Positions 24,828-42,151 of a stretch of 64,000 bases of DNA are shown piece after piece. A model generated the notes under the pieces. It saw only the letters and a program-made list of their open reading frames with translations, was not told the origin of the DNA and did no database searches. This DNA is from Saccharothrix longispora. GTDB taxonomy: Bacteria; Actinomycetota; Actinomycetes; Mycobacteriales; Pseudonocardiaceae. The stretch is from assembly GCF_030852425.1 (NCBI RefSeq), contig NZ_NSDM01000007.1:329979-393978 (forward strand). The letters are read 5' to 3'. Each line of letters starts with the position of its first letter. Within the stretch, counting starts at the first letter, position 1. The position numbers and the translations under genes were made by a program.

Positions 24828-25753
24828 CAGTCGACCAGCGTCCGGCCGGTGAGGCGCAGGAACACGTCCTCCAGCCCGGAGCGGCGCACGAGGCTCGACA
24901 CCGGCCGCACGCCCCGCGCGTGGGCCGCGGACAGGGCAGCCTCGCCGTCGTCGGCGTAGACCAGGACCCGGTCCGGCAGCACCTCGACCCGCTCCCCCAG
25001 GTCGCGCACCGGTCCGGGGTCCTGCTCGCCGGGCGGGAAGCGCAGTTCGAGGACCTCGCGGGTCGAGTGGCGGCGGATCAGCTCGCCGGGCGCCCCCTCG
25101 GCGGCGATCCGGCCGCCGTCCATCACCACGAGCCGGTCGCACAGCTGCTCGGCCTCGTCCATGTAGTGCGTGGTGACGATGAGCGTGACGCCGGACTGCT
25201 TGAGCCGGAACAGCCGGTCCCACAGCAGGTGGCGGGCCTGCGGGTCGAGGCCGGTGGTGGGTTCGTCGAGCAGCAGCAGCTCCGGGTCGTTGACCAGGGA
25301 GCGGGCGATCGTGAGCCGGCGCTTCATGCCGCCGGACAGCGGTTCGACCTCGGCGTCGGCGCGGTCGGTGAGCTGGGCGAACTCCATCAGCTCGACCGCC
25401 TTGGCCCGCACCGCGGCGCGCGACAGCCCGAAGTAGCGGCCGTAGACCTCCAGGTTCTGCCGCACGGTCAGCTCGGTGTCGAGGTTGTCCTGCTGCGGCA
25501 CCACGCCCAGCCGCGCGCGGATCTTCGGGCCGTCCACGTCCGGGTCCATGCCGAGGACGGTGAGGTCGCCGCCGGTGCGCGGGGAGACGCAGGAGACCAT
25601 CCGCATGGTGGAGGACTTGCCCGCGCCGTTGGGCCCCAGGAAGCCGAACGCCTCCCCCGGTCCGACCTCCACGTCGATGCCGCGCACGGCCTCGAACGTG
25701 CCGAACCTCTTGGTGAGTGCCTTGGCTTCGACGAGGGGCGTCACGTGGATCAC
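24827..25753 (-). CDS. ABC transporter ATP-binding protein (DrrA/NodI-like)
   Basis: A 308-residue ATPase with Walker A GPNGAGKSS, Q-loop VVPQQDNLD, signature LSGGMKRRL, Walker B LLLLDEPTTGLDPQ and H-loop TTHYMDEAE. The C-terminal extension of about 80 residues matches the DrrA/NodI/CcmA export subfamily. The start may be GTG 25753 or GTG 25744; neither has a clear ribosome site. It leads the three-gene exporter operon. Confidence 0.93.
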   Translation of the reverse strand: MIHVTPLVEAKALTKRFGTFEAVRGIDVEVGPGEAFGFLGPNGAGKSSTMRMVSCVSPRTGGDLTVLGMDPDVDGPKIRARLGVVPQQDNLDTELTVRQNLEVYGRYFGLSRAAVRAKAVELMEFAQLTDRADAEVEPLSGGMKRRLTIARSLVNDPELLLLDEPTTGLDPQARHLLWDRLFRLKQSGVTLIVTTHYMDEAEQLCDRLVVMDGGRIAAEGAPGELIRRHSTREVLELRFPPGEQDPGPVRDLGERVEVLPDRVLVYADDGEAALSAAHARGVRPVSSLVRRSGLEDVFLRLTGRTLVD

Positions 25754-25867
25754 GGTAGCGGTGGGGTCCGACGGCGCAGGGGTGGTTTTCCTCCGCGCGG
25801 CCGCCCGTTCCCGCGATCACCGTCCCGGGGGACGGCGCGGGCACCCGCGTCGGGATCGGTCGGCACG

Positions 25868-25905
25868 CGAACGGCCCGGAACCGCGGGGGGTTCCGGGCC
25901 GTTCG
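25868..25905. terminator. Terminator hairpin after ndk
   Basis: A perfect 16-bp inverted repeat (arms 25868-25883 and 25890-25905, loop gcgggg) lies just beyond the ndk stop, between ndk and the ABC ATPase gene. No T-run follows. Confidence 0.75.
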
Positions 25906-25914
25906 AGGCGTCGC

Positions 25915-26325
25915 TCAGAGGTTCGGGAACCAGAGCTTGATCTCGCGCTCCGCCGACTCCGGCGAGTCCGAGCCGTGGACCAGGTTGAACTGGACCTCCA
26001 GGCCGAAGTCACCGCGGATCGTGCCGGGGGTGGCCTTCTCGACCGGGTCGGTGCCGCCGGCCAACTGGCGGAACGCGGGGATGGCACGGGTGCCCTCCAC
26101 CACCAGCGCGACCAGCGGGCCGCCGGTGATGAACTCGACCAGGTCGCCGAAGAACGGCTTGCCGTCGTGCTCGGCGTAGTGCTGCTCGGCGGTCGCGCGG
26201 TCCACGGTGCGCAGTTCGAGGGCGGCCAGGTGCAGGCCCTTGCGCTCGATGCGGGAGATGACCTCGCCGACCAGGCCTCGGCTGACGCCGTCGGGCTTGA
26301 CCAGGACCAGGGTGCGCTCGCTCAC
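25915..26325 (-). CDS. ndk: Nucleoside diphosphate kinase
   Basis: Ndk balances nucleoside triphosphates by a ping-pong phosphohistidine mechanism. The 136-residue protein starts [19 protein letters not shown] and has the active-site His in [13 protein letters not shown]. The length matches the family, so GTG 26325 with AAGGAG upstream is chosen rather than the longer open frame. In relatives ndk directly follows folC and DUF4233; here they are 7.5 kb away, separated by an accessory block. Confidence 0.97.
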   Translation of the reverse strand: MSERTLVLVKPDGVSRGLVGEVISRIERKGLHLAALELRTVDRATAEQHYAEHDGKPFFGDLVEFITGGPLVALVVEGTRAIPAFRQLAGGTDPVEKATPGTIRGDFGLEVQFNLVHGSDSPESAEREIKLWFPNL

Positions 26326-26398
26326 GGCGGTCAGTACTCCTTCGTACGGGATTGTGCAACTGGGGTCCAGGGTAACGGTGGCCGGCACCCTGCCCGCC

Positions 26399-27053
26399 GT
26401 GACCACCGAGAACGACCACACCGGCGGGGGCCGCGCGGGGTCGGCGCTGACCGGGGCCGCCCTGCTGTTCGTGCTGCTGCGACTCCTGGCGGTGTCGCAC
26501 TACGACTGGCACACCGCGTTCGCGCTGCTGCACACGCTGGACCTGGAGGACGCCCCGGGGGTGTTCCTGGGGACGTTCATGGCCGACTCGCGGATCAGCA
26601 GCGCGCTGCTCGTGCTGATGGTGCCGCTGACGGTGTTCTACGCGGTGGGCACGCGGTCGCGCGCGGGCGCCGTTGGCGACGGCGGTGCTGGTGGCCTTCC
26701 CGGTGGCGCACGTGCTGACCTACCACCGCTGGTGGGTGCCGGTGGGCGCGGTGGTGCTCACGGGGCTGCCGGTGGTCGTCGAACGGCTGCGCCGGCGTCC
26801 CGGCCTGACCGGGGTGGTGACGTTCGTGCTGCGCCGCTTCGGGTACGTGGTGGGCGCGGTGGCGCTGGTCGTCGCGGCGCTGGTGGCCACGCCGTGGGTG
26901 CCGCTGGAGCGCATCGGGACCGACGAGCCGTTCGAGGGGTACGTGATGGAGACCAGCCCGGGGTTCCTGAAAGTCCTCGGCGCGCAGGAGCGGGAGTTCC
27001 GCATCCTGCGCGCCGAGGACGTCCGGTCGCGCACCGAGCTCGCCGACCACTGA
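26399..27053 (+). pseudogene. Multi-helix membrane protein gene broken by a one-base frameshift
   Basis: The first reading frame (from GTG 26399) encodes a soluble start and hydrophobic segments up to VLMVPLTVFYAVGTRSR. It then loses membrane character after about 26660. A second frame, offset by one base, takes over as LATAVLVAFPVAHVLTYHRWW and continues with further helices to a stop at 27053, ending RILRAEDVRSRTELADH. Joined at about 26655-26672, in the run cgcgcgcgggcgccg, they give one protein of about 217 residues with roughly four to five helices. One extra base explains the break. It may be a true lesion or a sequencing error in a GC-rich run. Function unknown. Confidence 0.7.
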
Positions 27054-27076
27054 CGGGCGTCGACGAGCGCCGACCG

Positions 27077-32611
<5,535 letters not shown>

Positions 32612-32620
32612 CGCGACCTC

Positions 32621-32640
32621 CTTGTCGCAAGTTCTTGCAA
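32621..32640 (-). promoter_or_regulatory. Paired TTGCAA-type repeats before pulA
   Basis: Two adjacent 10-bp units, CTTGTCGCAA and GTTCTTGCAA, lie 10-29 bases upstream of the pulA start, overlapping its ribosome site. A third, looser copy (tgcaactccttgcag) is at 32714-32728. TTGCAAG-type repeats are known upstream of Streptomyces amylase genes as sites of the LacI-family maltose regulator. Use as an operator here is inference. Confidence 0.5.
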
Positions 32641-32673
32641 CCCGCCCCGGCACGGACGGCGGGGCGGGTTGCA
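32636..32673. promoter_or_regulatory. Perfect 14-bp inverted repeat in pulA leader
   Basis: Arms TGCAACCCGCCCCG (32636-32649) and CGGGGCGGGTTGCA (32660-32673) are exactly complementary, with a 10-base spacer. It sits 25-62 bases upstream of the pulA start. The outer ends overlap the TTGCAA repeats. It could be an RNA hairpin in the leader or a DNA operator. Confidence 0.6.
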
Positions 32674-32770
32674 CAAAACCACGACAATCCTGGCCGAACA
32701 AGCCCCAGACGGCTGCAACTCCTTGCAGGATATTGCGTCAAACCCGCACGCCGTCACCCTGCGCGAACGC

Positions 32771-33031
32771 TCAGAACGCCCGGAGCAGTTCGAGTTCCGC
32801 GTCGGCGCCCTGGCGCACGTACACCGAGCCTTCCGCGCTCCAGACCCCTTCGAGGAAGGCGTAGATCTGGAGAGCGCGGTTGATCGCATCGGTCTTGGTG
32901 TCGCCGGTGAGGGTGATGGCGTCCACGAGCGCCTTCGACGAACGCGGGGTCAGGTTGACCGTGACGCGCTCCAGCGAGCCGTGAGCGCGTTCGACGCCGA
33001 CGGGGTTGTTCCGGTTCGGACTTCCGCTCAT
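32771..33031 (-). CDS. Ribbon-helix-helix DNA-binding protein
   Basis: An 86-residue protein. Residues about 22-62 fit a ribbon-helix-helix: a short strand RVTVNLTP, helix A SSKALVDAITLTG, turn DTKTDA and helix B INRALQIYAFLEG. Proteins of this fold bind DNA as dimers and often repress their own gene. A C-terminal segment EGSVYVRQGADAELELLRAF follows. No toxin partner is adjacent. A 22-bp near-perfect palindrome about 100 bases upstream is a candidate operator. Confidence 0.75.
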   Translation of the reverse strand: MSGSPNRNNPVGVERAHGSLERVTVNLTPRSSKALVDAITLTGDTKTDAINRALQIYAFLEGVWSAEGSVYVRQGADAELELLRAF

Positions 33032-33131
33032 GTCGCTCTCCTCCGCCGATGCACTGCCGGGCCTTCGTCGAGGACGTCACCCTCCCGACAGACGACGCTA
33101 CAAGGACGCTCAGTCATCGTCAAGCAAGATG

Positions 33132-33153
33132 CTGATCGTCATATGACTATCAG
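33132..33153. promoter_or_regulatory. 22-bp near-perfect palindrome, candidate operator
   Basis: CTGATC-GTCATATGAC-TATCAG: the central 10 bases are a perfect palindrome and the flanks pair except for one position (33137/33148). It lies in the AT-richer gap between the divergent ribbon-helix-helix gene and the small membrane-protein gene. TCAGTCA-like half motifs flank it at 33110-33120 and 33150-33160. Confidence 0.55.
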
Positions 33154-33266
33154 TCAGACATTCAGCCTTTATCACCTGACGTCCGCATGTACATCACACG
33201 ATCGTGGCCAATAGGATGCGCAGGAGCGCCACCAGTGCGGTCGGCGTCGACCACGGAGGAGATGAC

Positions 33267-33677
33267 ATGCACTTCGGCAGCAGGAAGCGGCGGAACGAGG
33301 AGATCACGTGCACCGAACTGTCCGAGCAGTTCCCCCGCGACAGGGCGGAAGCCGTCATCCACCTCGGCGGGGGCGTCGATCGGGACGGCGCCTGGATCCA
33401 GGCACGACATCACGGAGGGCGAAACAACCCAGTCACCACCATGTACGCCTACGTGCTCGGAGTCGGCGCGACCCTCCTGGGCGCCTGGACGAGCCAGGTC
33501 CTGGAAGTACCCCCGTGGGCAGGGGTGATCACGACGGCCGTCGTCTTCGCCACGGGTGTGGGACTGCTGCTGCAGTCGACGCACGGCGACGCCGTGCTCT
33601 CCGCCGAACACCGGGCGCGAGGCGACCGGCCCCGGGGCACCTGCACCCGACACCGCTGTTGCGCGACGACGGGGTGA
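33267..33677 (+). CDS. Small membrane protein, unknown function
   Basis: A 136-residue frame with ATG 33267 preceded by GGAGGAG at good spacing. The N-terminal half is polar and charged; two helices follow (about 60-80, MYAYVLGVGATLLGAWTSQVL, and about 85-103, GVITTAVVFATGVGLLL). A basic C-terminal tail contains three cysteines. It is divergent from the ribbon-helix-helix gene and faces the DUF4233 gene across a strong hairpin. I do not recognise a family. The good ribosome site and helices support it as real. Confidence 0.6.
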   Translation: MHFGSRKRRNEEITCTELSEQFPRDRAEAVIHLGGGVDRDGAWIQARHHGGRNNPVTTMYAYVLGVGATLLGAWTSQVLEVPPWAGVITTAVVFATGVGLLLQSTHGDAVLSAEHRARGDRPRGTCTRHRCCATTG

Positions 33678-33702
33678 GACCCCGGGTGAACGACCACGGG
33701 TG

Positions 33703-33749
33703 ACCCCGTGCCGGTGCGGGCGCCGGAGTTCGGCGCCCGCACCGGCACG
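33703..33749. terminator. 21-bp perfect hairpin, bidirectional terminator
   Basis: Arms 33703-33723 and 33729-33749 are exact complements around the 5-base loop gagtt. It sits between two convergent genes (membrane protein at 33267-33677 and DUF4233 at 33783-34196), where it can end transcription from both sides. Confidence 0.8.
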
Positions 33750-33782
33750 GGCAGTCCGCCCGCCGGGTCGCCGGTCGGCCGG

Positions 33783-34196
33783 CTACTGCTTCGTCGAGGG
33801 CTGCTGGCTGGGCAGGCGGCCTTCCGCCATGCGCTTCGCCACGTCCCGCCGCAGCCACAGCAGGTAGGTCCACACCAGTGAGAAGACGATGCCGATCGCG
33901 CCCAGGGCGGTCAGCGCGAACCACGACGCGATCATCACCACGTGCAGCGCGACGATCACGTACACCGCCCACCCGCGCTTGAGGACGGCGCAGGTGGCGA
34001 TGAACGCGACGATCAGACCGAGCACCAGGTAGCCGGTGCCCGTGCCGATGCCGCCACCCAGCTTGGCCACCACGGGCAGCGCCAGGGCGACGACGATCGC
34101 CTCCAGGATGAGCGTGCCCGCCATGATGCCCCGGAAGGACTTCATGGGGTCCTTCTTCGGCGCGGGGGCCGGGGAGGGGGCGGCCGGGGTGGTCAC
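33783..34196 (-). CDS. DUF4233 family membrane protein
   Basis: A 137-residue protein with a proline/lysine-rich cytoplasmic start (APSPAPAPKKDPMKSFRG), four predicted helices and a short polar tail. The conserved FRGIMAGTLILEAIVVALALPVVA opening matches the DUF4233 proteins found between folC and ndk in actinobacteria. GTG 34196 overlaps the folC stop by four bases (GTGA). Function is unknown. Confidence 0.88.
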   Translation of the reverse strand: MTTPAAPSPAPAPKKDPMKSFRGIMAGTLILEAIVVALALPVVAKLGGGIGTGTGYLVLGLIVAFIATCAVLKRGWAVYVIVALHVVMIASWFALTALGAIGIVFSLVWTYLLWLRRDVAKRMAEGRLPSQQPSTKQ

Positions 34197-35557
34197 GCGG
34201 GCTCCTTGCCGAAGAGGGCGCGGGCCTCGCCCGCGGTGACGACCGAGCCGGTGACGATCACGCCGCCGCCGGAGACGGTGTCGCCGTCGTCGTTCTCCTC
34301 GGCCAGCCTCACGGCTTCCTCGACGGCGTCCACGAGGTGCGGCTGGACGACCATGCGGTCCTCGCCGAAGATCGGGACGGCCACGCCCGCCAACAGGTCC
34401 GGGTCCATCGCGCGGGGCGAGGAGTTGGCGGTCAGGACCACCTCCTGCACGACCGGTTCCAGGGCCGACAGGATGCCCACGGCGTCCTTGTCGTCCATCA
34501 CGCCGACCACGGCGACGAGCTTGCGGAAGCCGAACTCCTCGTCGAGCGCCTTGGCGAGCGCTTCGGCGCCGTGCGGGTTGTGGGCGGCGTCGACGAGGAC
34601 CGTCGGGGCCGCCCGGACGCGTTCGAGGCGGCCCGGGGAGGCGACCGCGGCGAACGCCTCGCGCACGGCCTCCACGTCGAGCTGCCGGTCGGAGCCCGCG
34701 CCGAAGAAGGCTTCCACGGCGGCCAGGGCGAGCGCGGCGTTGGCGGCCTGGTGCGCGCCGTGCAGGGGCAGGAACACGTCCTCGTAGACGCCGCCGAGGC
34801 CCTGGAGCCGCAGCACCTGCCCGCCGACGGCGATGTCGCGGCGGAGCACCCCGAACTCGGAGCCGGCGCGGGCGACGGTGGCGTCGACCTCGGCGACCCG
34901 GCGCAGCAGCACCTGCTCGACGGCGGGGTCCTGCTCGGCGAGCAGCGCCACCGCGCCGGGCTTGATGATCCCGGCCTTCTCCTCGGCGATGCCGGCGAGG
35001 TCGCCGCCCAGGTACTCGACGTGGTCGAGGCCTATGGGGGTGATGACCGCGATGCGGCCGTCGGCGATGTTGGTGGCGTCCCAGGACCCGCCCATGCCGA
35101 CCTCGACGACGGCGACGTCGACGGGCGCGTCGGCGAACGCGGCGAACGCCATGCCGGTGAGCACCTCGAACTTGCTCATCGGCACGTCGCCGCGCGCGTC
35201 GACCATCGAGAGGTACGGCTCGACGTCGCGGTAGACCTCGACGTAGCGCTCGGGGCTGATGGGCGCGCCGTCGATCGAGATCCGCTCGGTGGCCAGCTGG
35301 AGGTGCGGGCTGGTGTACCGGCCGGTGCGCAGGCCGATGCGCGTGAACAGCGCGTCGACCATCCGGGAGGTGGACGTCTTGCCGTTGGTGCCGCCGATGT
35401 GCACGACGGGGTAGCCGCGCTGGGGGTCGCCGAGGAGGTCGGCGAGCGCCTGGACGCGGGTGAGGCTGGGTTCGAGCTTGGTCTCGGGCCAGCGGGTGTT
35501 CAGCTCGGACTCGACCTGCCGGAGGTCGTCGAGGCCGGCCGCGTCGTGCCCGCTCAC
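34193..35557 (-). CDS. folC: Folylpolyglutamate synthase / dihydrofolate synthase FolC
   Basis: FolC adds glutamate to dihydropteroate or folates. The 454-residue Mur-ligase-fold protein has the P-loop [29 protein letters not shown], the [16 protein letters not shown] segment, and [15 protein letters not shown] in the C-terminal domain. GTG 35557 overlaps the valS stop (GTGA), and the end overlaps DUF4233, forming a tight valS-folC-DUF4233 unit. Confidence 0.95.
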   Translation of the reverse strand: MSGHDAAGLDDLRQVESELNTRWPETKLEPSLTRVQALADLLGDPQRGYPVVHIGGTNGKTSTSRMVDALFTRIGLRTGRYTSPHLQLATERISIDGAPISPERYVEVYRDVEPYLSMVDARGDVPMSKFEVLTGMAFAAFADAPVDVAVVEVGMGGSWDATNIADGRIAVITPIGLDHVEYLGGDLAGIAEEKAGIIKPGAVALLAEQDPAVEQVLLRRVAEVDATVARAGSEFGVLRRDIAVGGQVLRLQGLGGVYEDVFLPLHGAHQAANAALALAAVEAFFGAGSDRQLDVEAVREAFAAVASPGRLERVRAAPTVLVDAAHNPHGAEALAKALDEEFGFRKLVAVVGVMDDKDAVGILSALEPVVQEVVLTANSSPRAMDPDLLAGVAVPIFGEDRMVVQPHLVDAVEEAVRLAEENDDGDTVSGGGVIVTGSVVTAGEARALFGKEPA

Positions 35558-38187
35558 GACTGGGGGAGGGTGTCGAGGCGGGCGTGGATGCGGTCGATCT
35601 CGGCGTTGGCCGCCGCCAGGCGGGTCTGGATCTTGGCGACCACGTCGGCGGGCGCCTTGGCGAGGAACGCCTCGTTGCCGAGCTTGCCCTCGCACTGGGC
35701 GCGTTCCTTCTCGGCGACGCCGAGGTCCTTAGCGAGGCGCTTGCGCTCGGCGGCGACGTCGATGGTGCCGGACAGGTCCAGCTCGACCTTGACGGTGCCC
35801 TGCGGCAGGCCGACGTCGAGGGACGCGGAGGCGTTGAAGCCGTCCTCGGGTTCGGTCATGCGGGTGAGGGCGCGGACGGCCGGCACCTGGTCGGCGAGGT
35901 CGACGCAGCAGGCGCCGCGGACCTTGCCGGCGACCTTCTGGGCGGGCTTGAGGCCCTGGTCGGAGCGGAACCGGCGGATCTCGGTGACGAGCTTCTTCAG
36001 GCCCTCGACGCGCTGGGCGGCCACCTCGTCCCGCTCGACGCCGCTGGGCGCGGGCCACTCGGCGACGACGACGGACTCGCGGCCGGTGAGCGTGGTCCAC
36101 AGGGTCTCGGTGATGAACGGCGTGAGCGGGTGGAGCAGCCGCAGCACGACCTCCAGCACGTGGCCGAGGACCGCCTGGGTGGCCTCGGCGCGGGCGCCGC
36201 CCTCGGCGAGCTGGACCTTGGCGAGTTCGAGGTACCAGTCGCAGAACTCGTCCCACGTGAAGTGGTAGAGGGCTTCGCTGAGCTTGGCGAACTGGAAGGA
36301 CTCGAACTGGCCGTCGACGTCGGTGACGAGCTGGTCGAGGAGGTCGAGGATCCAGCGGTCGGCGTCGGTGAGCCGGTCGCGGGCCGGCACGGGGCGGGCG
36401 ACGGTGGCGCCGTTGTTGAGCGCGAACCGGGAGGCGTTCCACAGCTTGGTGGTGAAGTTGCGGGAGCCGGCGGCCCACTCCTCGGCGATGGCGAGGTCGG
36501 AGCCGGGGTTGGCGCCGCGGAGCAGGGTGAAGCGGGTGGCGTCGGCGCCGTAGGAGTCCATCCAGTCGAGCGGGTCGATGCCGTTGCCGCGCGACTTGGA
36601 CATCTTCTTGCCGTGCTGGTCGCGGATGAGGCCGTGCAGGAAGACGTGGTCGAACGGCTGGACGCCGTCCATGGCGTAGAGGCCGAACATCATCATCCGG
36701 ACGACCCAGAAGAACAGGATGTCGTAGCCGGTGGACAGGACGCTGGTCGGGTAGAACTTGGCCAGGTCGTCGGCGGAGTCGGGCCAGCCGAGGGTGGAGA
36801 AGGGCCACAGGCCGGAGGAGAACCAGGTGTCGAGGACGTCCTCGTCCTGGCGCCAGCCGTCGCCGGCGGGGGGCTGCTCGTCGGGGCCGACGCAGACGAC
36901 CTCGCCGTTCGGGCCGTACCAGACGGGGATGCGGTGGCCCCACCACAGCTGGCGGGAGATGCACCAGTCGTTGAGGTTGTCGACCCAGTCGAAGTAGCGC
37001 TTGGCCAGCTCCGGCGGGTGGATGGTGGTGCGGCCGTCGCGCACGGCGCCGGACGCGGCCTCGGCGAGCGGCGCGACCTTGACCCACCACTGCATGGACA
37101 GGCGGGGCTCGATGACGGTGTCGCAGCGCGAGCAGTGGCCCACGGAGTGCTTGTAGGGGCGCTTCTCGGCGACGATGCGGCCCTGCTCGCGCAGCGCGGC
37201 GACGACGGCGGGGCGCGCCTCGAACCGGTCGAGACCCTCGAAGGGGCCCTTGGCGGTGATGTTGCCGAGGCCGTCCATGACGGTGAGGGCGGGCAGGCCG
37301 TGGCGCTGGCCGATCTCGAAGTCGTTGGGGTCGTGGGCGGGGGTGACCTTGACGGCGCCGGTGCCGAACTGGGGGTCGACGTGCTCGTCGGCGACGACGG
37401 GCACGTGGCGGCCGGTCAGGGGGACCTCCACCTCGGTGCCGATGAGGTGCCGGTAGCGCTCGTCCTCGGGGTGCACGGCCACGGCGGTGTCGCCGAGCAT
37501 GGTCTCGGCGCGGGTGGTCGCGACGACGATGGACCTGTCGCCGGAGCCGTAGCGGATGGAGACGAGCTCGCCGTCGTCCTCGGAGTGGTCGACCTCGATG
37601 TCGGACAGCGCGGTCCGGCAGCGCGGGCACCAGTTGATGATGCGCTCGGCGCGGTAGATGAGGCCGTCGTCGAACAGCTTCTTGAAGATCGTCTGGACGG
37701 CCTGCGACAGGCCCTCGTCCATGGTGAAGCGGGTGCGGCTCCAGTCGACGCCGTCGCCGAGGCGGCGCATCTGGCCGAGGATGCGGCCACCCACCTCCTC
37801 GCGCCACTCCCAGACGCGTTCGAGGAACTTCTCGCGGCCGACGTCGTGGCGCGACTTGCCCTCGCCGGCGAGGGCGCGCTCGACGGCGGTCTGGGTGGCG
37901 ATGCCCGCGTGGTCGGTGCCGGGCAGCCACAGCACCTCGTAGCCCTGCATGCGCCGGCGGCGGCTGAGGGCGTCCATGATGCTGTGGTTGAGGGCGTGGC
38001 CCATGTGGAGGCTGCCGTTGACGTTGGGCGGCGGCAGGACGATGGAGAACGGCGGCTTGTCGCTGGTGGCGTCGGCCGTGAAGTAGCCGCGTTCGACCCA
38101 CCGCTCGTACAGCCCGGCCTCTACCTCGGCCGGGTTCCAGGCCGGCGGGAGTTCGGTGCGCTGGGGTGCGGTGGGGGTCTCAGTCAC
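35554..38187 (-). CDS. valS: Valyl-tRNA synthetase
   Basis: An 877-residue class Ia synthetase that charges tRNA-Val. It has the HIGH-type motif [10 protein letters not shown] near the N-terminus, the CP1 editing domain, CPRC and CSRC zinc-type pairs, and the KMSKS loop in [12 protein letters not shown]-terminal coiled-coil tRNA arm (about 810-877) contains [22 protein letters not shown]. It is complete and of normal length. In relatives it follows clpX directly; here a 10-kb accessory block lies between. Confidence 0.97.
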   Translation of the reverse strand: MTETPTAPQRTELPPAWNPAEVEAGLYERWVERGYFTADATSDKPPFSIVLPPPNVNGSLHMGHALNHSIMDALSRRRRMQGYEVLWLPGTDHAGIATQTAVERALAGEGKSRHDVGREKFLERVWEWREEVGGRILGQMRRLGDGVDWSRTRFTMDEGLSQAVQTIFKKLFDDGLIYRAERIINWCPRCRTALSDIEVDHSEDDGELVSIRYGSGDRSIVVATTRAETMLGDTAVAVHPEDERYRHLIGTEVEVPLTGRHVPVVADEHVDPQFGTGAVKVTPAHDPNDFEIGQRHGLPALTVMDGLGNITAKGPFEGLDRFEARPAVVAALREQGRIVAEKRPYKHSVGHCSRCDTVIEPRLSMQWWVKVAPLAEAASGAVRDGRTTIHPPELAKRYFDWVDNLNDWCISRQLWWGHRIPVWYGPNGEVVCVGPDEQPPAGDGWRQDEDVLDTWFSSGLWPFSTLGWPDSADDLAKFYPTSVLSTGYDILFFWVVRMMMFGLYAMDGVQPFDHVFLHGLIRDQHGKKMSKSRGNGIDPLDWMDSYGADATRFTLLRGANPGSDLAIAEEWAAGSRNFTTKLWNASRFALNNGATVARPVPARDRLTDADRWILDLLDQLVTDVDGQFESFQFAKLSEALYHFTWDEFCDWYLELAKVQLAEGGARAEATQAVLGHVLEVVLRLLHPLTPFITETLWTTLTGRESVVVAEWPAPSGVERDEVAAQRVEGLKKLVTEIRRFRSDQGLKPAQKVAGKVRGACCVDLADQVPAVRALTRMTEPEDGFNASASLDVGLPQGTVKVELDLSGTIDVAAERKRLAKDLGVAEKERAQCEGKLGNEAFLAKAPADVVAKIQTRLAAANAEIDRIHARLDTLPQS

Positions 38188-38403
38188 GGTCGAAGTCTAC
38201 GGAGGGCCGGCTATCGACTTCTCACCAGATAGCTGCTACCGCCACCGACGTGTGGCGCCGTGCCCCGTCCGAGTGGGCTGAGCAGGGGGCTCGTGCCGGC
38301 GCACGCGGCCGGGGCCGCCGGCGCCGGGACGTGTCGACTTCGCGGCGATTTCCTGCTAACGCCTTGGTGTGGGCGGCATGGGGACCTAGTGGAATGGGGC
38401 CTG

Positions 38404-39300
38404 GTGGACGAGTACCGGATCGAGGACCACCCGGACCTGCGGGACCCGGGGTGGTCGCGGCAGGCCGTGCGGCGGGCCGAGCGGGAGGCGCGGTGGCGGC
38501 GGTGGCGGTCGCGGCGTCCGCCGCGGCGGTTCTGGGTGGGGTCGGCGATCGCCGCGGCGGCGGTGCTGCTGGCGTGGGCGGTGTTCGCGACGCAGGGCGG
38601 GGGCCCGGCGGCGGGACGGCGGGCGGTGGACGTGGGCGACCCGTTCGCGGGCACGTCGGCGGCGGCGTGGGCGGACGGCGAGGCGGGTGTCGTGGCGCCG
38701 GCGGCCGTCCCGGTGGGGTCGTTCTCCGCCGAGGAGGTGGCGGGGGCCTACGAGCGGGTGCGGCGGGCGGTGGTGGCGGCCCGGTTGGACCGGCGGGTGG
38801 TGCAGGACCGCGACGTGGAGCCGCTGCTGTCGTTGTTCGCGCCGGACCTCCGGGAGTCGGTGCGGACGCTGTTCGACGGGCGCAACGACGGGGAGGCGGC
38901 GCTGGTGGCGACGCGGGTCGCGGACGGGGTGCGGTTGGCGGGCGTGGAGCCGAAGGTGCGGGGCGGCATGGAGGCGGCGGTGGGGCCGTCGGGCGAGCTG
39001 GTGGTGCGCACCGACTACGCGTTCGCGTACGCGTTCGAGGCGGCCCGGCCGGAGGAGCTGCGGGGGCCGGAGGACCTGGTGGCGATGACCCGGTTCGAGG
39101 TGCGGTACTCGCTGCGCGAGGGCGGTCCGGGAGTGGCGGGGCTGTGGGCGGACGAGTCGGCGGGGGTGTTCGACTCGGTGGCGTGCCCGGCGGCGAGGCG
39201 GGGTTTCCTGGCGCCGGCGTTCACCGATCCGTCGCTGCCGCCGGGGCTGTCGTTCGACGTGGGCTCGCCGTCGTCGGCGTCGGACGGCTGCCCGGGGTGA
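38404..39300 (+). CDS. Single-pass membrane protein with extracytoplasmic domain, unknown
   Basis: A 298-residue protein starting at GTG 38404 (start uncertain, no clear ribosome site). An Arg/Trp-rich cytoplasmic N-terminus (RREREARWRRWRSRRPPRR-like) is followed by one helix (about 40-58, VGSAIAAAAVLLAWAVFA). A long outside domain follows with two cysteines near the C-terminus. I do not recognise a family. It is divergent from valS and followed by a hairpin, so it is probably a single-gene unit. Confidence 0.7.
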   Translation: MDEYRIEDHPDLRDPGWSRQAVRRAEREARWRRWRSRRPPRRFWVGSAIAAAAVLLAWAVFATQGGGPAAGRRAVDVGDPFAGTSAAAWADGEAGVVAPAAVPVGSFSAEEVAGAYERVRRAVVAARLDRRVVQDRDVEPLLSLFAPDLRESVRTLFDGRNDGEAALVATRVADGVRLAGVEPKVRGGMEAAVGPSGELVVRTDYAFAYAFEAARPEELRGPEDLVAMTRFEVRYSLREGGPGVAGLWADESAGVFDSVACPAARRGFLAPAFTDPSLPPGLSFDVGSPSSASDGCPG

Positions 39301-39320
39301 ACCCCGGACCGGGGTCACCC
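39295..39320 (+). terminator. Hairpin overlapping the end of the 38404-39300 gene
   Basis: The inverted repeat GGGGT/ACCCC, extended by GGGTG/CACCC with a one-base bulge, spans the stop codon region, followed by an AT-richer stretch. It is a plausible terminator ahead of the molybdoenzyme gene. Confidence 0.45.
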
Positions 39321-39539
39321 GTCCGGCCGATTCGATGATGTGTGACGCCGCTCACAATTAACGTTGATCACCGGATCGGCGCAGGTGAGGACGCCGGATT
39401 CACGGGTCGGTGAAACCCCTTGCGACCCGTGACAGCGGTCCCGCGTCGCCCTTCGGCGAGCGGTCGATCGGGAGACCGCCGGCGCACTCGCGCGGGGTGC
39501 GCCGGCGGCACGCACGTCATCCGGTCGCACAATGGGGTC

Positions 39540-41834
<2,295 letters not shown>

Positions 41835-41862
41835 CGCGGGGCCGCCGGGTCACCGTGCGCCC

Positions 41863-42090
41863 GTGACACGGGGGCACCGGTGGTCGTCGGTCGCGTTCGG
41901 GGTCCTGCCGGCGCCCACGTGGTGGCAGCCGCCGTGGCCGGCCGAGCAGGCGCCGCACACCTCGCTGACGGCGGTGGCGCTGGTCGCGTCGGCGGCGCTC
42001 GGCGCGCTGCTCACCCCGGCGCTCGGCGCCACGAGGAGCCGACGCTCGCGACGAGCACCCGGTGCCGCACCACCCGCCGGTCGAGGCTGA
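41863..42090 (+). CDS. Possible small membrane protein
   Basis: A 75-codon frame from GTG 41863 in the 317-base gap between the molybdoenzyme and the lipoprotein. It encodes a Trp/Pro-rich stretch (PAPTWWQPPWP) and one good helix (TAVALVASAALGALLTPALG) with a basic tail. No clear ribosome site. The helix supports it weakly; it may be chance in GC-rich DNA. Confidence 0.3.
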   Translation: MTRGHRWSSVAFGVLPAPTWWQPPWPAEQAPHTSLTAVALVASAALGALLTPALGATRSRRSRRAPGAAPPAGRG

Positions 42091-42151
42091 GGGCGCGGAG
42101 CGTCCCGGGCGCGGGGGTAACGCCTGCGGCCGTTCGGGCGAACACAGGTGT

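Noticed and set aside
26655..26672. Programmed frameshift in the membrane gene
   Set aside because: No slippery heptamer, stop codon or pseudoknot arrangement is visible; a plain one-base insertion or sequencing error explains it.
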